A stretch of DNA of 64,000 nt from Deltaproteobacteria bacterium (GCA_016930075.1 JAFGHS010000165.1:28103-92102); one strand, 5' to 3'; shown: positions 35,126-44,570, counted from the first letter of the stretch. The notes: generated by a model from the sequence alone, not told the origin. A program made the numbers and translations.

Positions 35126-36010
35126 TTGAAAAGATTACTGATTTGGCCTCTTTTGGCGTCGCTCCTACTCATGGGATCTTTTTTGGGCTGCGCATCGACG
35201 GACGATTTGAATGTGCTCAATCGCAACCTTAGTCAAAAAATAGCGGGAACCGATGATAGAGTCGCTGCTTTGAACGAGAAGCTTGTGCAAGTTAAAGCCG
35301 CGCAGGAAAACGTTGCGGTGGAGGTCGTAAAAGACAGAAAAAGTAATGAGGCGGCCATTGCCGTTTTGAGGAGAAACCAGGCGGACAGCGGCGCGGATGT
35401 TACTGCTCTAAAGGAACAGATCCAGCATCTCAGCGGACAGATAGAAGATCTCCGCATGTCTCTGTCGCAGGCGACGGCCAAGGCAAATCAAAGAAACGAA
35501 GAAAACAAAGAAAAAATAGACAAGGTTTTATTCAAAGTCAATTTCATTGAGAATTTCCTCGATATCGGGGAGAAAAAAGATGCCGGCGATAAAACTGAAA
35601 GAAGCGGCGATCAAAACGGAGGGGCAAAGGGGAAGACGGATAAAAACTCTCTTTATGCCGATGCTTATGACGCCTTCAAAGAAGGTAAGTACGAAAAAGC
35701 AAGGACGGATTTTCAAGCTTTTTTGAAGCAATTTCCCAATACGGAACATTCAGATGATGCCCAATTTTGGACAGGCGAGAGTTTCTATTTTGAAAAAAAT
35801 TATGAAAAGGCCATCCTCGAATATGAAAAGGTGATTAAAAGCTATCCTGAGGGCGACAAGGTTTCTTATGCCCTGATGAAGCAAGGGCTTTCGTTTTTAA
35901 AACTTGGTGATAAAGCCAGCGCAAAGCTGATTTTGCAACAAGTGATTAAGGATTTCCCCAATACGAATCAGGCAAGGATTGCGCGGGAAAATCTTCTCCA
36001 GATCAATTAG
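35126..36010 (+). CDS. cpoB: Tol-Pal associated TPR protein CpoB/YbgF
   Basis: A 294-residue exported protein with a lipoprotein-like signal ending MGSFLGC, unlike the soluble E. coli CpoB. A long coiled coil (about residues 25-135) is followed by a charged linker and TPR repeats (about 165-290), including YADAYDAFKEGKYEKARTDF, PNTEHSDDAQFWTGESFY and FPNTNQARIARENL, the standard YbgF C-terminal pattern. CpoB coordinates wall synthesis with outer-membrane constriction. TTG 35126 is the start, with AGGAGG nine bases upstream. A strong terminator follows. Confidence 0.92.
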   Translation: MKRLLIWPLLASLLLMGSFLGCASTDDLNVLNRNLSQKIAGTDDRVAALNEKLVQVKAAQENVAVEVVKDRKSNEAAIAVLRRNQADSGADVTALKEQIQHLSGQIEDLRMSLSQATAKANQRNEENKEKIDKVLFKVNFIENFLDIGEKKDAGDKTERSGDQNGGAKGKTDKNSLYADAYDAFKEGKYEKARTDFQAFLKQFPNTEHSDDAQFWTGESFYFEKNYEKAILEYEKVIKSYPEGDKVSYALMKQGLSFLKLGDKASAKLILQQVIKDFPNTNQARIARENLLQIN

Positions 36011-36030
36011 AGTGTCTAAAGAGGCTTTTT

Positions 36031-36069
36031 AAAACCCCCCGGAGCGACATTGTTCCGGGGGGTTTTTTT
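36031..36069 (+). terminator. Strong intrinsic terminator after pal-cpoB
   Basis: AAAACCCCCCGGA (36031-36043) pairs with TCCGGGGGGTTTT (36054-36066), and seven T follow the GC stem. The A run on the other side makes it work also for the convergent gene ending at 36068. Confidence 0.93.
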
Positions 36070-36880
36070 AATCCAGGTATGTAGGTCCGATGCCTGCGGG
36101 AATATCCAGGTCGAAGACGGCTTCATTCATTTCGACGGGATAGGCAATATCTTCATAACGAATGGTGATGTTCGCGTTATCCCTCTCCAGGACGATATGA
36201 ATCTTCATGGGGATTCCCGGATTGACGGGGCTGAATTCCTGATAATAAAAGGAGTAAAGAGGATTTCCATAGTCGCTGTAGATCAGCGTCTTTACGATAC
36301 GGTTATTTGCGGAATCGATAAAAAGGGTTTTCTTTTTGACGCCTTCTTCCACAATATCGATACGGGAAAAATCACCTTCCATCGGCCCCATGCGAAATTG
36401 TTGCCCCTTTGCCGCGGCGGGTGCGGCGCCCATTAAAAGGGCCGCGAGATCTTCGACGGGGAGCTTAAGCGGAAAGAACGCCTCAATATTTCTATCCGTC
36501 GGCTTCCCCATGTAGAACAGGTTGTTGTTCGGTAAAAAAGCCTTCATTTGCCGGTCATTGACCGTAAGGAAAAAATCGGGCGTTCCGAAAAAGGGGATGG
36601 ATTCGGCTCTCAGGCTTTGCGGTTTTTTCAGCACCAGGGCAAGCCGCATGGGATAGCGTCTGCCCGAGACGCTGATGTCGAGATTTGCCATGGCCTGCAT
36701 ACTGTCCGGGTTGCGGCTGTCCATCCGGATCTTTTCCATCAGGGATTCCGCTTCCCTGTCCGCCGGTTCCGGCATGGGTCTTTGCCGGGCGGCGCAGGCC
36801 GACAGGAAACAGACGATAAAGCAGCATATCACAGGGGCAAGAATTTTTTGCATCGGGTTTTTTTGAGGGAAGACATTCAT
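36068..36880 (-). CDS. LolA/LolB-like (DUF4292-type) lipoprotein
   Basis: A 270-residue lipoprotein with signal and lipobox FLSACAAR (Cys about residue 29). The mature part has the features of the LolB/DUF4292 half-barrel fold: AMANLDISVSGRRYPMRLAL, VLKKPQSLRAESIPFFGTP and a C-terminal FDLDIPAGIGP. It may handle lipoproteins or lipids at the outer membrane. It follows a TPR lipoprotein gene on the same strand. ATG 36880 has AAGGA 13 bases upstream; ATG 36853 would give a shorter signal and is an alternative. Function is inferred from fold resemblance only. Confidence 0.72.
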   Translation of the reverse strand: MNVFPQKNPMQKILAPVICCFIVCFLSACAARQRPMPEPADREAESLMEKIRMDSRNPDSMQAMANLDISVSGRRYPMRLALVLKKPQSLRAESIPFFGTPDFFLTVNDRQMKAFLPNNNLFYMGKPTDRNIEAFFPLKLPVEDLAALLMGAAPAAAKGQQFRMGPMEGDFSRIDIVEEGVKKKTLFIDSANNRIVKTLIYSDYGNPLYSFYYQEFSPVNPGIPMKIHIVLERDNANITIRYEDIAYPVEMNEAVFDLDIPAGIGPTYLD

Positions 36881-36920
36881 AGCAGGGGCAATTTCCTTTT
36901 GGGATGCTGCTTGTTATATC

Positions 36921-38630
36921 TTATGGAGATGTTTTACGGATTTCCTCGATCTTTCTGATAAGCGATTTATTTTCCGGATTTAGTTTCAGGGCGCGTTCAT
37001 AATGCCGGATAGCCTCGGCCGTTTGTTCGGCCTGCCGATAGACATCGCCGAGATGTCCGGCAATGGCCGGATCATCCGGCATGCTTTCAGATGCTTCCTT
37101 CAGGTATTTGATGGCCTCGTCAAGTTTGTTCTTCCGGAAGTAAACCCACCCCAGGGAGTCGATGATATAGGCGTTGCCGGGCTTCAATTCCAGGGCTTTT
37201 TTAATCAGCCCTTCGGCTTCATCAAGCCGGATTCCCCGATCTGCATAAGTATAGCCGATAAAATTCAGGGCATCGGCATGGTCGGGGTTAATCTGCAGGA
37301 CTTTCCGCATGGCTTCAATGCCGTCATCCGGTCGTCCTGTTTTTTCGTACAGGACGCCCAGGCTGTAATAAAGGTCCGTCTGCTGCGAGGGCGCCGCGCC
37401 GATGCCCTTTTTTAACACGGCCTCGGCGTCCGTGATGCGCTGGAGTTCTTCATAAAGAGAAGCAAGGAACATGTATAAGGGGGCGGCGTCATTTTTTTTC
37501 AGGAGGGCTTTTTCCGCCGTTTCTAAGGCAGAAGAGATATGGCCTTCTTTTTTCAGGATGATTCCCATGCGCAGAAGCCCTTCGGCATAAAAATCGGAAT
37601 CCGGCGGAATAGCCCGGAAAATATCCAGGGCTTTTGCATGGGATTTGTTTTCTTCGTAGGATATGCCCAACAGGTATCTGATCCGCTGGTCCGCAGGAAA
37701 TTCATGGAGCAAAGACGAGAAGGCCGTAATCGCCTGGTCTGTTTGCCCCCCGTCCAGGTACAAAAGCCCCAGCGAGACCCTCGCTTCCCGATTATCCTCA
37801 TCAAAACGGAGGATATCCTGAAATTCCTTTTCCGCTTCCTCGAAACGCTGTTCTTTCACATAAAGCTGTCCCAGCCTCAGTTTCATGTGGAGACGGGAGG
37901 GGGCCTGCCGGATGTAGTTCCGATACAGTTCAATCGCTTTATCGGGTTGTTTCCGCCGTTCATAAAGGGCCGCCAAATCGGCCGTTGCCGCTTCATGGGT
38001 CGGTTGAATGGAAAGGATTATGTTGAGTTCCCGTTCCAACTCGTCAATCCGGTTCATATCGCTATAGAGCTTTGCCAGATAATAATGACCGGTCACATGA
38101 CCGGGATTGATGCCGGTCATTTTTTGAAAGGCCGCCACGGCTTTTTCATAGGATTTCGTATCGGCATAGGTTGATCCCAGATACAAATAGACCGTGGCGT
38201 TGTCCGGCTCCATAAGGGCGGCCTGTTCGAACGATGTCAAGGCCCGTTCATATTCTTTTGCAGTCAGATATAAACTGCCCAAAAGGAGGTGCATATCCAC
38301 ATCACCTGATGCGCCGGCCAGGTATTTTTCGCAAAGGTCGACAGCTTTTTTAATCTCGCCCTGCCGTGCATACAGCGAGGCAAGTTCTTGGGTAAGGTAG
38401 GCGGAAGCGGGGTCGAATCCGAGGGCTTTTTCCAGTTCCAGCGTTGCCTCTTTCGTATATCCCCGGAGGTTTAACATGACCGACGTGGAGTAATGGTATG
38501 TGGAAGACAGGGAATGGGTTCCCCGATCGTCAAGATCACGTTTATTTTCATCCCTGGTGAAAATAGCGCACCCCCCGACCAAACAGGTCAGGAGAATCAA
38601 TATGCCTATTTTATTAAAACAATGTCTCAT
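36921..38630 (-). CDS. TPR-repeat lipoprotein
   Basis: A 569-residue lipoprotein with signal MRHCFNKIGILILLTCLVGG and lipobox Cys21. At least twelve tetratricopeptide repeats fill residues 55-560, for example ALTSFEQAALMEPDNATVYL, AVAAFQKMTGINPGHVTGHY and AIKYLKEASESMPDDPAIAG. Such proteins scaffold envelope complexes, as in exopolysaccharide or lipoprotein export. It lies between a polysaccharide deacetylase gene and the LolB-like lipoprotein gene, all on one strand and probably cotranscribed. Specific partners are unknown. Confidence 0.9.
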   Translation of the reverse strand: MRHCFNKIGILILLTCLVGGCAIFTRDENKRDLDDRGTHSLSSTYHYSTSVMLNLRGYTKEATLELEKALGFDPASAYLTQELASLYARQGEIKKAVDLCEKYLAGASGDVDMHLLLGSLYLTAKEYERALTSFEQAALMEPDNATVYLYLGSTYADTKSYEKAVAAFQKMTGINPGHVTGHYYLAKLYSDMNRIDELERELNIILSIQPTHEAATADLAALYERRKQPDKAIELYRNYIRQAPSRLHMKLRLGQLYVKEQRFEEAEKEFQDILRFDEDNREARVSLGLLYLDGGQTDQAITAFSSLLHEFPADQRIRYLLGISYEENKSHAKALDIFRAIPPDSDFYAEGLLRMGIILKKEGHISSALETAEKALLKKNDAAPLYMFLASLYEELQRITDAEAVLKKGIGAAPSQQTDLYYSLGVLYEKTGRPDDGIEAMRKVLQINPDHADALNFIGYTYADRGIRLDEAEGLIKKALELKPGNAYIIDSLGWVYFRKNKLDEAIKYLKEASESMPDDPAIAGHLGDVYRQAEQTAEAIRHYERALKLNPENKSLIRKIEEIRKTSP

Positions 38631-38645
38631 AGCCGTTATATTTTT

Positions 38646-38708
38646 CCTGCTTCCCGCTATCTGCTTCCCGATCCCTGGCCTCCGCTACCGGCCTCCTGAC
38701 CCCTGACC
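38646..38708 (-). repeat. Degenerate heptamer array, 9 units, overlapping a CDS end
   Basis: On the minus strand 63 bases divide exactly into GGTCAGG, GGTCAGG, AGGCCGG, TAGCGGA, GGCCAGG, GATCGGG, AAGCAGA, TAGCGGG, AAGCAGG. The array encodes the last 16 residues of the polysaccharide deacetylase and the start of the spacer before the TPR gene. Confidence 0.85.
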
Positions 38709-39610
38709 AATTTCGATATGGGCACCACATCAACGCCCCGGGCTTTCATGAGCGGGACGGCCTTTTTCAAGGCCTTGATCGTATCGGCGTAGGGATGACC
38801 GATGATTACGATATTTTCGCCGGTTCCCGTTTGTGCGGCCTCTGCGGCTTCAAAGATCCTTTCCAACGACGACGGATAGTTGTTGTCATTGTCGATGAAG
38901 CCGCTCCTCTGGGCGAAGGGGATGTCCATTTGTGCGGCCAGTTCCTCAGCCTTGTTTGACGGCGTTGTTTTGCTGTCTACGAAAAAAAGGCCGCTCTTTT
39001 TTAGCTGTTCAAAGACAACGGCCAGCTTGCTTTCGTTTTCCATAAACAGAGAGCCCATGTGGTTATTGACGCCGCATATATAGGGGACCGCCTCGATGTC
39101 GGCATCCACCTGCCTCCTGATTTCCTCACGGCTCATGCGGACAAAGAGGGCTCCCTCGCCGGGATTTGCCTGGGGATAATGATGAGGTTCCATGGGCAGG
39201 TGCAGCAGGACGTCTCTCCCGGCTTTGTGAATCAATATGGCCGCTTCTACGGAATGGGCTAAATGGGGAAGAACGGCAAATGAGATAGGGGCCGGGATCG
39301 CCAAGAGCTCCTCCAACGATTCGAGATCGCCGCCGATATCGTCGATGATGACGGCGATTCCCTGACTATCGTGCGACGGTTTTCCGATTTTATTCCTGCC
39401 GACGGCCTGTTTTTCTTTATAGGAGGCGTGCGGCCGGGCTGTTCTGCCTTTGGCCGTGTCCTCCTTTGTACGCGTCTTTTCCCCCTTCTCTTTCCCGGAG
39501 TCCGGATCAATGCCGGGTTCATAATTCCATATATAAAAAAAGGTTGCTATGGCGATAAGCGTTCCGGCGATCATGATGATCGTCAAAACGTTGTTTCTTC
39601 TTTTTTTCAT
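38657..39610 (-). CDS. Divergent polysaccharide deacetylase
   Basis: A 317-residue protein with an N-terminal transmembrane anchor (about 9-29), a charged linker (to about residue 80) and a divergent polysaccharide deacetylase domain (DUF610/YibQ type): IAVIIDDIGGDLESLEEL, HLPMEPHHYPQANPG, VNNHMGSLFME and VIIGHPYADTIKAL. Catalysis on glycan is probable but unproven for this group. It follows the ctpA-type protease gene by 9 bp, a common pairing in the phylum (often with envC). The C-terminal tail GQEAGSGGQGSGSR is encoded by a DNA heptamer array and probably has no conserved role. Confidence 0.9.
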   Translation of the reverse strand: MKKRRNNVLTIIMIAGTLIAIATFFYIWNYEPGIDPDSGKEKGEKTRTKEDTAKGRTARPHASYKEKQAVGRNKIGKPSHDSQGIAVIIDDIGGDLESLEELLAIPAPISFAVLPHLAHSVEAAILIHKAGRDVLLHLPMEPHHYPQANPGEGALFVRMSREEIRRQVDADIEAVPYICGVNNHMGSLFMENESKLAVVFEQLKKSGLFFVDSKTTPSNKAEELAAQMDIPFAQRSGFIDNDNNYPSSLERIFEAAEAAQTGTGENIVIIGHPYADTIKALKKAVPLMKARGVDVVPISKLVRGQEAGSGGQGSGSR

Positions 39611-39619
39611 GCTTGACGG

Positions 39620-40978
39620 CTATTTCACGGTGCTGTTTTTGCTCTGCATCTTGTTTCTGTTGGTTGAAGGTGTATCGACATCCGAGAAAGACACTTTTTT
39701 GAAAATCTCCCAGCTTTTCAGGATGTCTATGGCGCTTTTTAACTGATTATCCGACTGCAAATCATCAAGTTCCTTTTTCGGCTGATCTTCCCGTTCTTTG
39801 GTCTGTTCTTTTTTGATGTGTCCTTCCAGGTCTTTTTCCCTGATGACCTGCCCCGGCGTGTCCTTATCAATGGCGTTATTTGCCTGTTTAATAACAATAT
39901 CGGGGACGATGCCCTCTGCCTGAATGGACCTTCCTCTGGGGGTGTAATATTTTGCCGTCGTCAACTTCAGAGCCGTGCCGTCTTCCAGGGGGATGACGGT
40001 TTGCACCGAGCCTTTGCCGAATGTTTTGGCGCCTAAAACGATGCCCCTGCGATTATCCTGGAGCGCGCCGGACACGATTTCCGATGCGCTGGCCGTGCCC
40101 TCGTTGACCAGGACGATGATCGGGCAGGCGGGCTCATATCCGTCATCCCTGGCAGAAAATTTCGTTTCCGAGCTCTTTTGCCGACCTTTGGTGGAGACGA
40201 TCAAACCCGATGTCATAAAGGCGTCGGACACCTCGACGGCCTGGGTTAAAAGGCCGCCCGGGTTATTGCGCAGATCAAGGATAAGACCCTTCAGGGGCTT
40301 TGCTTTCGCATTCATGTCGATAACGGCATTTTTCAAATCGTCGCCCGTTCTTTCCTGGAAGGAGGACACCCTGATATATCCGATATGGTCGTCATAAACC
40401 TTGCTTCTGACGCTCCTGATGTTAATGATTGTGCGGGTGATGGTAAATTCCAGGGGCTTGGCGGCGTTTTCCCGCATGATGGTCAGGGTGACTTTCGTAT
40501 CCTTTGGCCCCCGCAGCTTTTTAACCGCTTCGATGATATTGATGTCTTTTGTCGACTTGCCGTCGATCCGGATAATCTGATCTCCCGCTTTGATGCCCGC
40601 ATGAAAGGCTGGTGTGTCTTCAATGGGCGCGACGACGGTGAGGACGTCTTTTAAGATCGTGATTTCCGTTCCGATGCCGCCGAAGCTGCCTTTTGTGTCC
40701 ACTTCCAGCTCCTGATAGACATCTGCGGTCATAAAGGCGCTGTGGGGATCGAGGGATTTCATCATCCCGTCGATGGCTCCCTGGATCAGGGTTTGCGGAT
40801 CGACCTTTTCGACATAATGTCTTTCCACGACATTAAGGACTTCATTGAATGTCTTGATCTCCTGATAGATGTTTTTTTCAACAGCGAAAACACGGCTTTC
40901 GCCGCCTATTCCAATGCACGTCCATGCCGTGAAGACGCACAGCATTGATAACATTTTATGACTGATGCCTTCTTTCAT
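39620..40978 (-). CDS. ctpA: Carboxy-terminal processing protease (S41)
   Basis: A 452-residue S41 peptidase with a signal sequence (SMLCVFTAWTCIGIGGESRVFA), an N-terminal helical part with SLDPHSAFMTAD, a PDZ domain (about 90-180; GSFGGIGTEI, AGIKAGDQIIRIDGKS), and the catalytic core with Ser in NEGTASASEIVSGAL and Lys in TFGKGSVQTVIPL, then YYTPRGRSIQAEGI. It trims periplasmic proteins and wall hydrolases. ATG 40978 is chosen because GGAGG lies five bases upstream. The charged C-terminus (about 385-450) is extra. Followed by the polysaccharide deacetylase gene. Confidence 0.94.
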   Translation of the reverse strand: MKEGISHKMLSMLCVFTAWTCIGIGGESRVFAVEKNIYQEIKTFNEVLNVVERHYVEKVDPQTLIQGAIDGMMKSLDPHSAFMTADVYQELEVDTKGSFGGIGTEITILKDVLTVVAPIEDTPAFHAGIKAGDQIIRIDGKSTKDINIIEAVKKLRGPKDTKVTLTIMRENAAKPLEFTITRTIINIRSVRSKVYDDHIGYIRVSSFQERTGDDLKNAVIDMNAKAKPLKGLILDLRNNPGGLLTQAVEVSDAFMTSGLIVSTKGRQKSSETKFSARDDGYEPACPIIVLVNEGTASASEIVSGALQDNRRGIVLGAKTFGKGSVQTVIPLEDGTALKLTTAKYYTPRGRSIQAEGIVPDIVIKQANNAIDKDTPGQVIREKDLEGHIKKEQTKEREDQPKKELDDLQSDNQLKSAIDILKSWEIFKKVSFSDVDTPSTNRNKMQSKNSTVK

Positions 40979-41068
40979 CCAATCCTCCATGCAAAGCTGC
41001 AAAACACTAAAAGCTGATGATTTAGTGTGGGAAAGATAACATTTTTTTGCGGGTAATTGTCAATTATT

Positions 41069-41710
41069 TTATTCCCCGCCGTGAAGGACTGTCTTGATAT
41101 CGGCAAAAGGGATGATGCCTTCCCGGAGGAGTGTTGGCGGATGGACGGTCAAATCGAGGATCGTTGACCCTTTGCCGCCCGCTGCCGGTCCGGCGTCGAT
41201 GACGGCATCCGGCCTGTCTCCCAGGCATCGAACAACGTCGTCAGCCGAAAGGCATTCCTTCCCGCCGCTTAAGTTGGCGCTGGTGGCTGTCACGGGGCCG
41301 GATAACCGGCCGGCGATGAGGGCGGCCAGGGGGTGGCTCGACATGCGGATGCCGATTTTCCCCGTATGGGCGGTCAGTCGGGGTGAAACGGCGGCTGCTG
41401 CATGAAAGACCAGGGTCAGAGGGCCGGGCCAGAACTTTTCGATCAGTCGGCAGCCCGGGGAGGTGATCTCCTGAACAAGGCTAAGGGCGCCGTCAACGGT
41501 TCCGACAATAACGGACAGGGGGGATGTAAACGACCGTCCCTTGATCCGATATATTTTTTCAACCGCTTCTTCGTTCCGGGCATCGCCGCCCAGGCCGTAG
41601 AAGGTTTCCGTGGGGTAGGCGATGACGCCGCCGGCCTTGAGGATGCGGATAGCCTCTTCAATGGCCGCGGCGTCCGGTTTTTCAGGATCAATTTTCAGGA
41701 TGCAGGGCAT
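41069..41710 (-). CDS. L-threonylcarbamoyladenylate synthase (Sua5/YrdC family)
   Basis: A 213-residue YrdC-domain protein with GGVIAYPTETFYGLGGDA, YRIKGRSFTSPLSVIV, and RMSSHPLAALIAG followed by GPVTATSANLSG, all conserved. It makes threonylcarbamoyl-AMP from Thr, bicarbonate and ATP for tRNA t6A37. The length matches YrdC/YwlC-type proteins with a short C-terminal part, not full Sua5 (~340). It overlaps the purE end by 23 bp, so translation is coupled. Confidence 0.93.
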   Translation of the reverse strand: MPCILKIDPEKPDAAAIEEAIRILKAGGVIAYPTETFYGLGGDARNEEAVEKIYRIKGRSFTSPLSVIVGTVDGALSLVQEITSPGCRLIEKFWPGPLTLVFHAAAAVSPRLTAHTGKIGIRMSSHPLAALIAGRLSGPVTATSANLSGGKECLSADDVVRCLGDRPDAVIDAGPAAGGKGSTILDLTVHPPTLLREGIIPFADIKTVLHGGE

Positions 41711-42209
41711 TTTGTATCTTTTCTTGTTTTTTCAACACGTCCCCGGCCATGTTTTCGATATACGCCGCCAGTTCCTTGCCGAGCTTTATATCGTTTAAGG
41801 CCAGCATGCGGACAGCAAAGAGGGCCGCGTTTTTTGCCCCCGCCTTCCCGACGGCCATGGTTGCAACGGGAATGCCGCCCGGCATCTGGAGGGTGGACAG
41901 GAGGGCATCCAGACCGCCCAGCGTGGTGGCGTCAAGGGGAACGCCGATGACGGGGAGCGGCGTTTGCGAGGCAATGACGCCGGCCAGATGGGCCGCCGCT
42001 CCGGCCCCGACGATGATGATTTTGACGCCCCGCTTTTGGGCGGTTTTGGCAAATAATGCCGTCCTTTCGGGCGCCCGGTGGGCCGACGTCAGATAGACCT
42101 CATGGGGAATATGAAACATCTTCAAGATATTGACGGCTTCCATCATGACGGGGAGATCCGAGTCGCTGCCCATGACGACGCTGACGATGGGTTCTTTTTT
42201 CTTTGTCAT
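41688..42209 (-). CDS. purE: N5-carboxyaminoimidazole ribonucleotide mutase PurE
   Basis: A 173-residue class I PurE: VVMGSDSDLPVM (phosphate loop), TSAHRAPERT (active-site His), GAGAAAHLAGVIAS, PVIGVPLD and GGLDALLSTLQMPGGIPVAT. It moves the carboxylate from N5-CAIR to CAIR in purine synthesis. It follows purD by 78 bp and overlaps the Sua5-family gene. The family of PurE that uses CO2 directly (class II) is less likely given the SDSD motif. No purK is visible in the window. Confidence 0.96.
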   Translation of the reverse strand: MTKKKEPIVSVVMGSDSDLPVMMEAVNILKMFHIPHEVYLTSAHRAPERTALFAKTAQKRGVKIIIVGAGAAAHLAGVIASQTPLPVIGVPLDATTLGGLDALLSTLQMPGGIPVATMAVGKAGAKNAALFAVRMLALNDIKLGKELAAYIENMAGDVLKKQEKIQNALHPEN

Positions 42210-42287
42210 ATGTAAATTCCTTGGTGATAAAATGCCGGAGGCCGGTGAAGATCAATGCTGTCGCCGGCCGGGGTCGGTTATTTGATG

Positions 42288-43613
42288 TTATTCGCCTCTG
42301 ATCGCCTTCATATGCATGATTCTTTTATGAAGCAGGGCTTCCGTGCCGATGTCGGGCCGGTGATCGACGGGGCCCTTGACGGCGGCTACAGCGTTCTGGG
42401 CGATTTTTTCGGCGTCGGGCAGATTCGCTGCGATGCCCACCATGGCGATGGCCCGCGACGTTGTCATATAAAGGCCGTCCGGCCGCTGATCGACGGAGGC
42501 GTAATAGAGTCGAGCCGTTCCAACGCCGCCTACGGAAATCTTTGCCGATGCCGACTTGGCGTCGGGATGATCGGCCGGCAGGCCGTATCCGGCGGGAACC
42601 AGGTATTTGCAGACGGTTGCTTTTTTCTCGAATTCGACTTTGAGCTGATCCAGCGTTCCATCGATGACGGCCTGGCAAACGGCGCAGAAATCCGTCTTTA
42701 AAAGGGGAAGAATGTTCATCGCCTCAGGATCGGCGAAACGGGCGTTGTATTCGATGAGTTTGACGCCCTTTTTTGTCGCCATAAACCCGCCGTACATAAT
42801 GCCTTTGTAATATTCGCCCGTCTCCCGGTAAAGGGCCTCCGCCACTTTCTCCGTAATGGCGAGGGCGTCGGCAATATCCCGGCTTTTTAAAAACGGCAGC
42901 AGGTGGTCTTCGCAGGAATAGGAGCCCATGCCGCCCGTGTTGGGGCCCTTGTCGTCCACGAAGCGTCTTTTGTGGTCCTGAACGGCAGGCGTGGCGCAGA
43001 CCGTTTTGCCGTCGCAGATGCATTGGAGGGAGAATTCTTCCCCTTCGAGTTTCTCTTCGATGGTGACGCTTGCATGTCCCGGTAAGGTATTACGGCAATA
43101 ATTGAGGGCTTCCTGTTTGGTTTGAAAGTGATCACCCTGGACCATGACGCCTTTCCCGCCCGTCAGGCCGTCCGGCTTGATGACGATGCCGTCTAATTGA
43201 TTGAGAAACGGTTCAACCCCTTCGAGAGAGGAAAAAGTCCGGAAGACAGGATTGCCGGGAATGCCGTATTTTTCGAGAAGCTCTCTGGTGAAAGATTTTG
43301 AGGTCTCCAGACGGGCCAGAGACTTTGTTGGACCAAAAGATGGGATGCGTGCCTCCCTGAGGGCATCGACGATGCCGTTTCCGAGCGGGTCTTCCGGCCC
43401 GATGACGGCAAAGGTGCAGTTGTGCGTCTCGGCAAACCGTATGACGGCTTCCATATCGTTGTAGCTTCCGATCTTCACCGCTTCCGACAGCAGGGCAATG
43501 CCCGGATTGTTCCCCTTCATGAATGAGAACAAACGGGCCTGTTTGGACCTCCTCACGGCCTCGGCGATGGCATGCTCTCTCGCCCCGTTTCCGATCAAAA
43601 GGACATTTAACAT
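42288..43613 (-). CDS. purD: Phosphoribosylamine--glycine ligase PurD
   Basis: A 441-residue ATP-grasp enzyme, normal length. It shows the N-domain loop VLLIGNGAREHAIA, IGPEDPLGNGIVDALRE, the ATP-grasp segments VIKPDGLTGGKGVMV and EEFSLQCICDGKTV, and EYNARFADPEAMNILPLL, the catalytic metal site. It ligates phosphoribosylamine and glycine to GAR. The GNGIVDALREA and SLQCICDGKT spellings are a variant seen outside enterobacteria. AAGGAG lies nine bases upstream of ATG 43613. First gene of the purD-purE-YrdC-ctpA minus-strand set. Confidence 0.94.
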   Translation of the reverse strand: MLNVLLIGNGAREHAIAEAVRRSKQARLFSFMKGNNPGIALLSEAVKIGSYNDMEAVIRFAETHNCTFAVIGPEDPLGNGIVDALREARIPSFGPTKSLARLETSKSFTRELLEKYGIPGNPVFRTFSSLEGVEPFLNQLDGIVIKPDGLTGGKGVMVQGDHFQTKQEALNYCRNTLPGHASVTIEEKLEGEEFSLQCICDGKTVCATPAVQDHKRRFVDDKGPNTGGMGSYSCEDHLLPFLKSRDIADALAITEKVAEALYRETGEYYKGIMYGGFMATKKGVKLIEYNARFADPEAMNILPLLKTDFCAVCQAVIDGTLDQLKVEFEKKATVCKYLVPAGYGLPADHPDAKSASAKISVGGVGTARLYYASVDQRPDGLYMTTSRAIAMVGIAANLPDAEKIAQNAVAAVKGPVDHRPDIGTEALLHKRIMHMKAIRGE

Positions 43614-43783
43614 CTCGAAAGACTCCTTTTTTGTGGTTTGTTATCAATAGCGGAAATAATGACGGGAGTCAAATAAATCTAATCTCCTTTACAGTCACTC
43701 CAGGTTATGTTATGAACGCAATCAAAATTCAATCAAAATTGCATTGAAATTCGGGTGGTTGGTATTATTGTCGGAAGAAAGCC

Positions 43784-44482
43784 ATGAGCATTGATTTAAA
43801 ACAAAAAATGTCAGGGTTTCTCAGGGGATGGGTGGGGACGATCCTGATTGCCCTTTTGATTGCAACGTCCATCAAATCGTCCCTTGCCGACTGGTATGTT
43901 GTGCCCACAGGATCGATGAAGCCCAATATTGTGGAAGGGGATCGCATCTTCACCAACAAGCTGGCCTACGACCTGAAGGTGCCCTATACGACGATTCATG
44001 TCGGGCGCTGGGCTGATCCCCAAAGAGGGCATATCGTGGTGTTTAAATCGTCCGTTGACGGCAAGAGTCTTGTAAAACGCGTCATCGGCCTTCCCGGAGA
44101 CCGGATAGAGATGAAGGACAATGTGCTGATGATCAATGGGAAAGCCATTGAGTATGAGCCGCTTCTTCAGAAGAAGTATGAGAAAATATCAACGCTGCAG
44201 GGGAGCGACTATCAATATTTTATGGAGGATTTGGACGGGCGGAGGCATCCGATGATCATTACGCCTGATCAACAGTCCATCCGATCCTTCGATCCTGTAG
44301 ATGTGCCGGAGGGAAAGTATTTCATGATGGGCGACAACCGGGACAACAGCCAGGATTCCCGGTATTTCGGATTTGTTGATCGCGAAAGGATACTGGGCCG
44401 GGCCATTGCCATTGTGATTTCCCTCGATTATGAACGGCATTACCGGCCCCGCACGGAGAGGTTTTTTACAAAGCTGCCATGA
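43784..44482 (+). CDS. lepB: Signal peptidase I LepB
   Basis: A 232-residue signal peptidase I with a single N-terminal transmembrane helix (about 16-34). Catalytic Ser is in VVPTGSMKPNIVEGD (about residue 43) and Lys in SLVKRVIGLPGDRIE (about residue 87), with the C-terminal box GDNRDNSQDSRYFGFV. It removes Sec/Tat signal peptides at the outer face of the inner membrane. The gene starts 170 bp from divergent purD. A short distance later asd follows on the same strand. Confidence 0.96.
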   Translation: MSIDLKQKMSGFLRGWVGTILIALLIATSIKSSLADWYVVPTGSMKPNIVEGDRIFTNKLAYDLKVPYTTIHVGRWADPQRGHIVVFKSSVDGKSLVKRVIGLPGDRIEMKDNVLMINGKAIEYEPLLQKKYEKISTLQGSDYQYFMEDLDGRRHPMIITPDQQSIRSFDPVDVPEGKYFMMGDNRDNSQDSRYFGFVDRERILGRAIAIVISLDYERHYRPRTERFFTKLP

Positions 44483-44570
44483 TCCGTTTTATGGATATTT
44501 AACGACATTTACGGCCGTCTGCAAATGGCCAATGGTGTTTGAATTTTATCGTAGGCAAGGAGTGAAGGTC

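Noticed and set aside
44430..44570. 47-residue N-terminal extension of Asd
   Set aside because: Overlaps lepB and lacks a ribosome site; AAGGAG supports ATG 44571.
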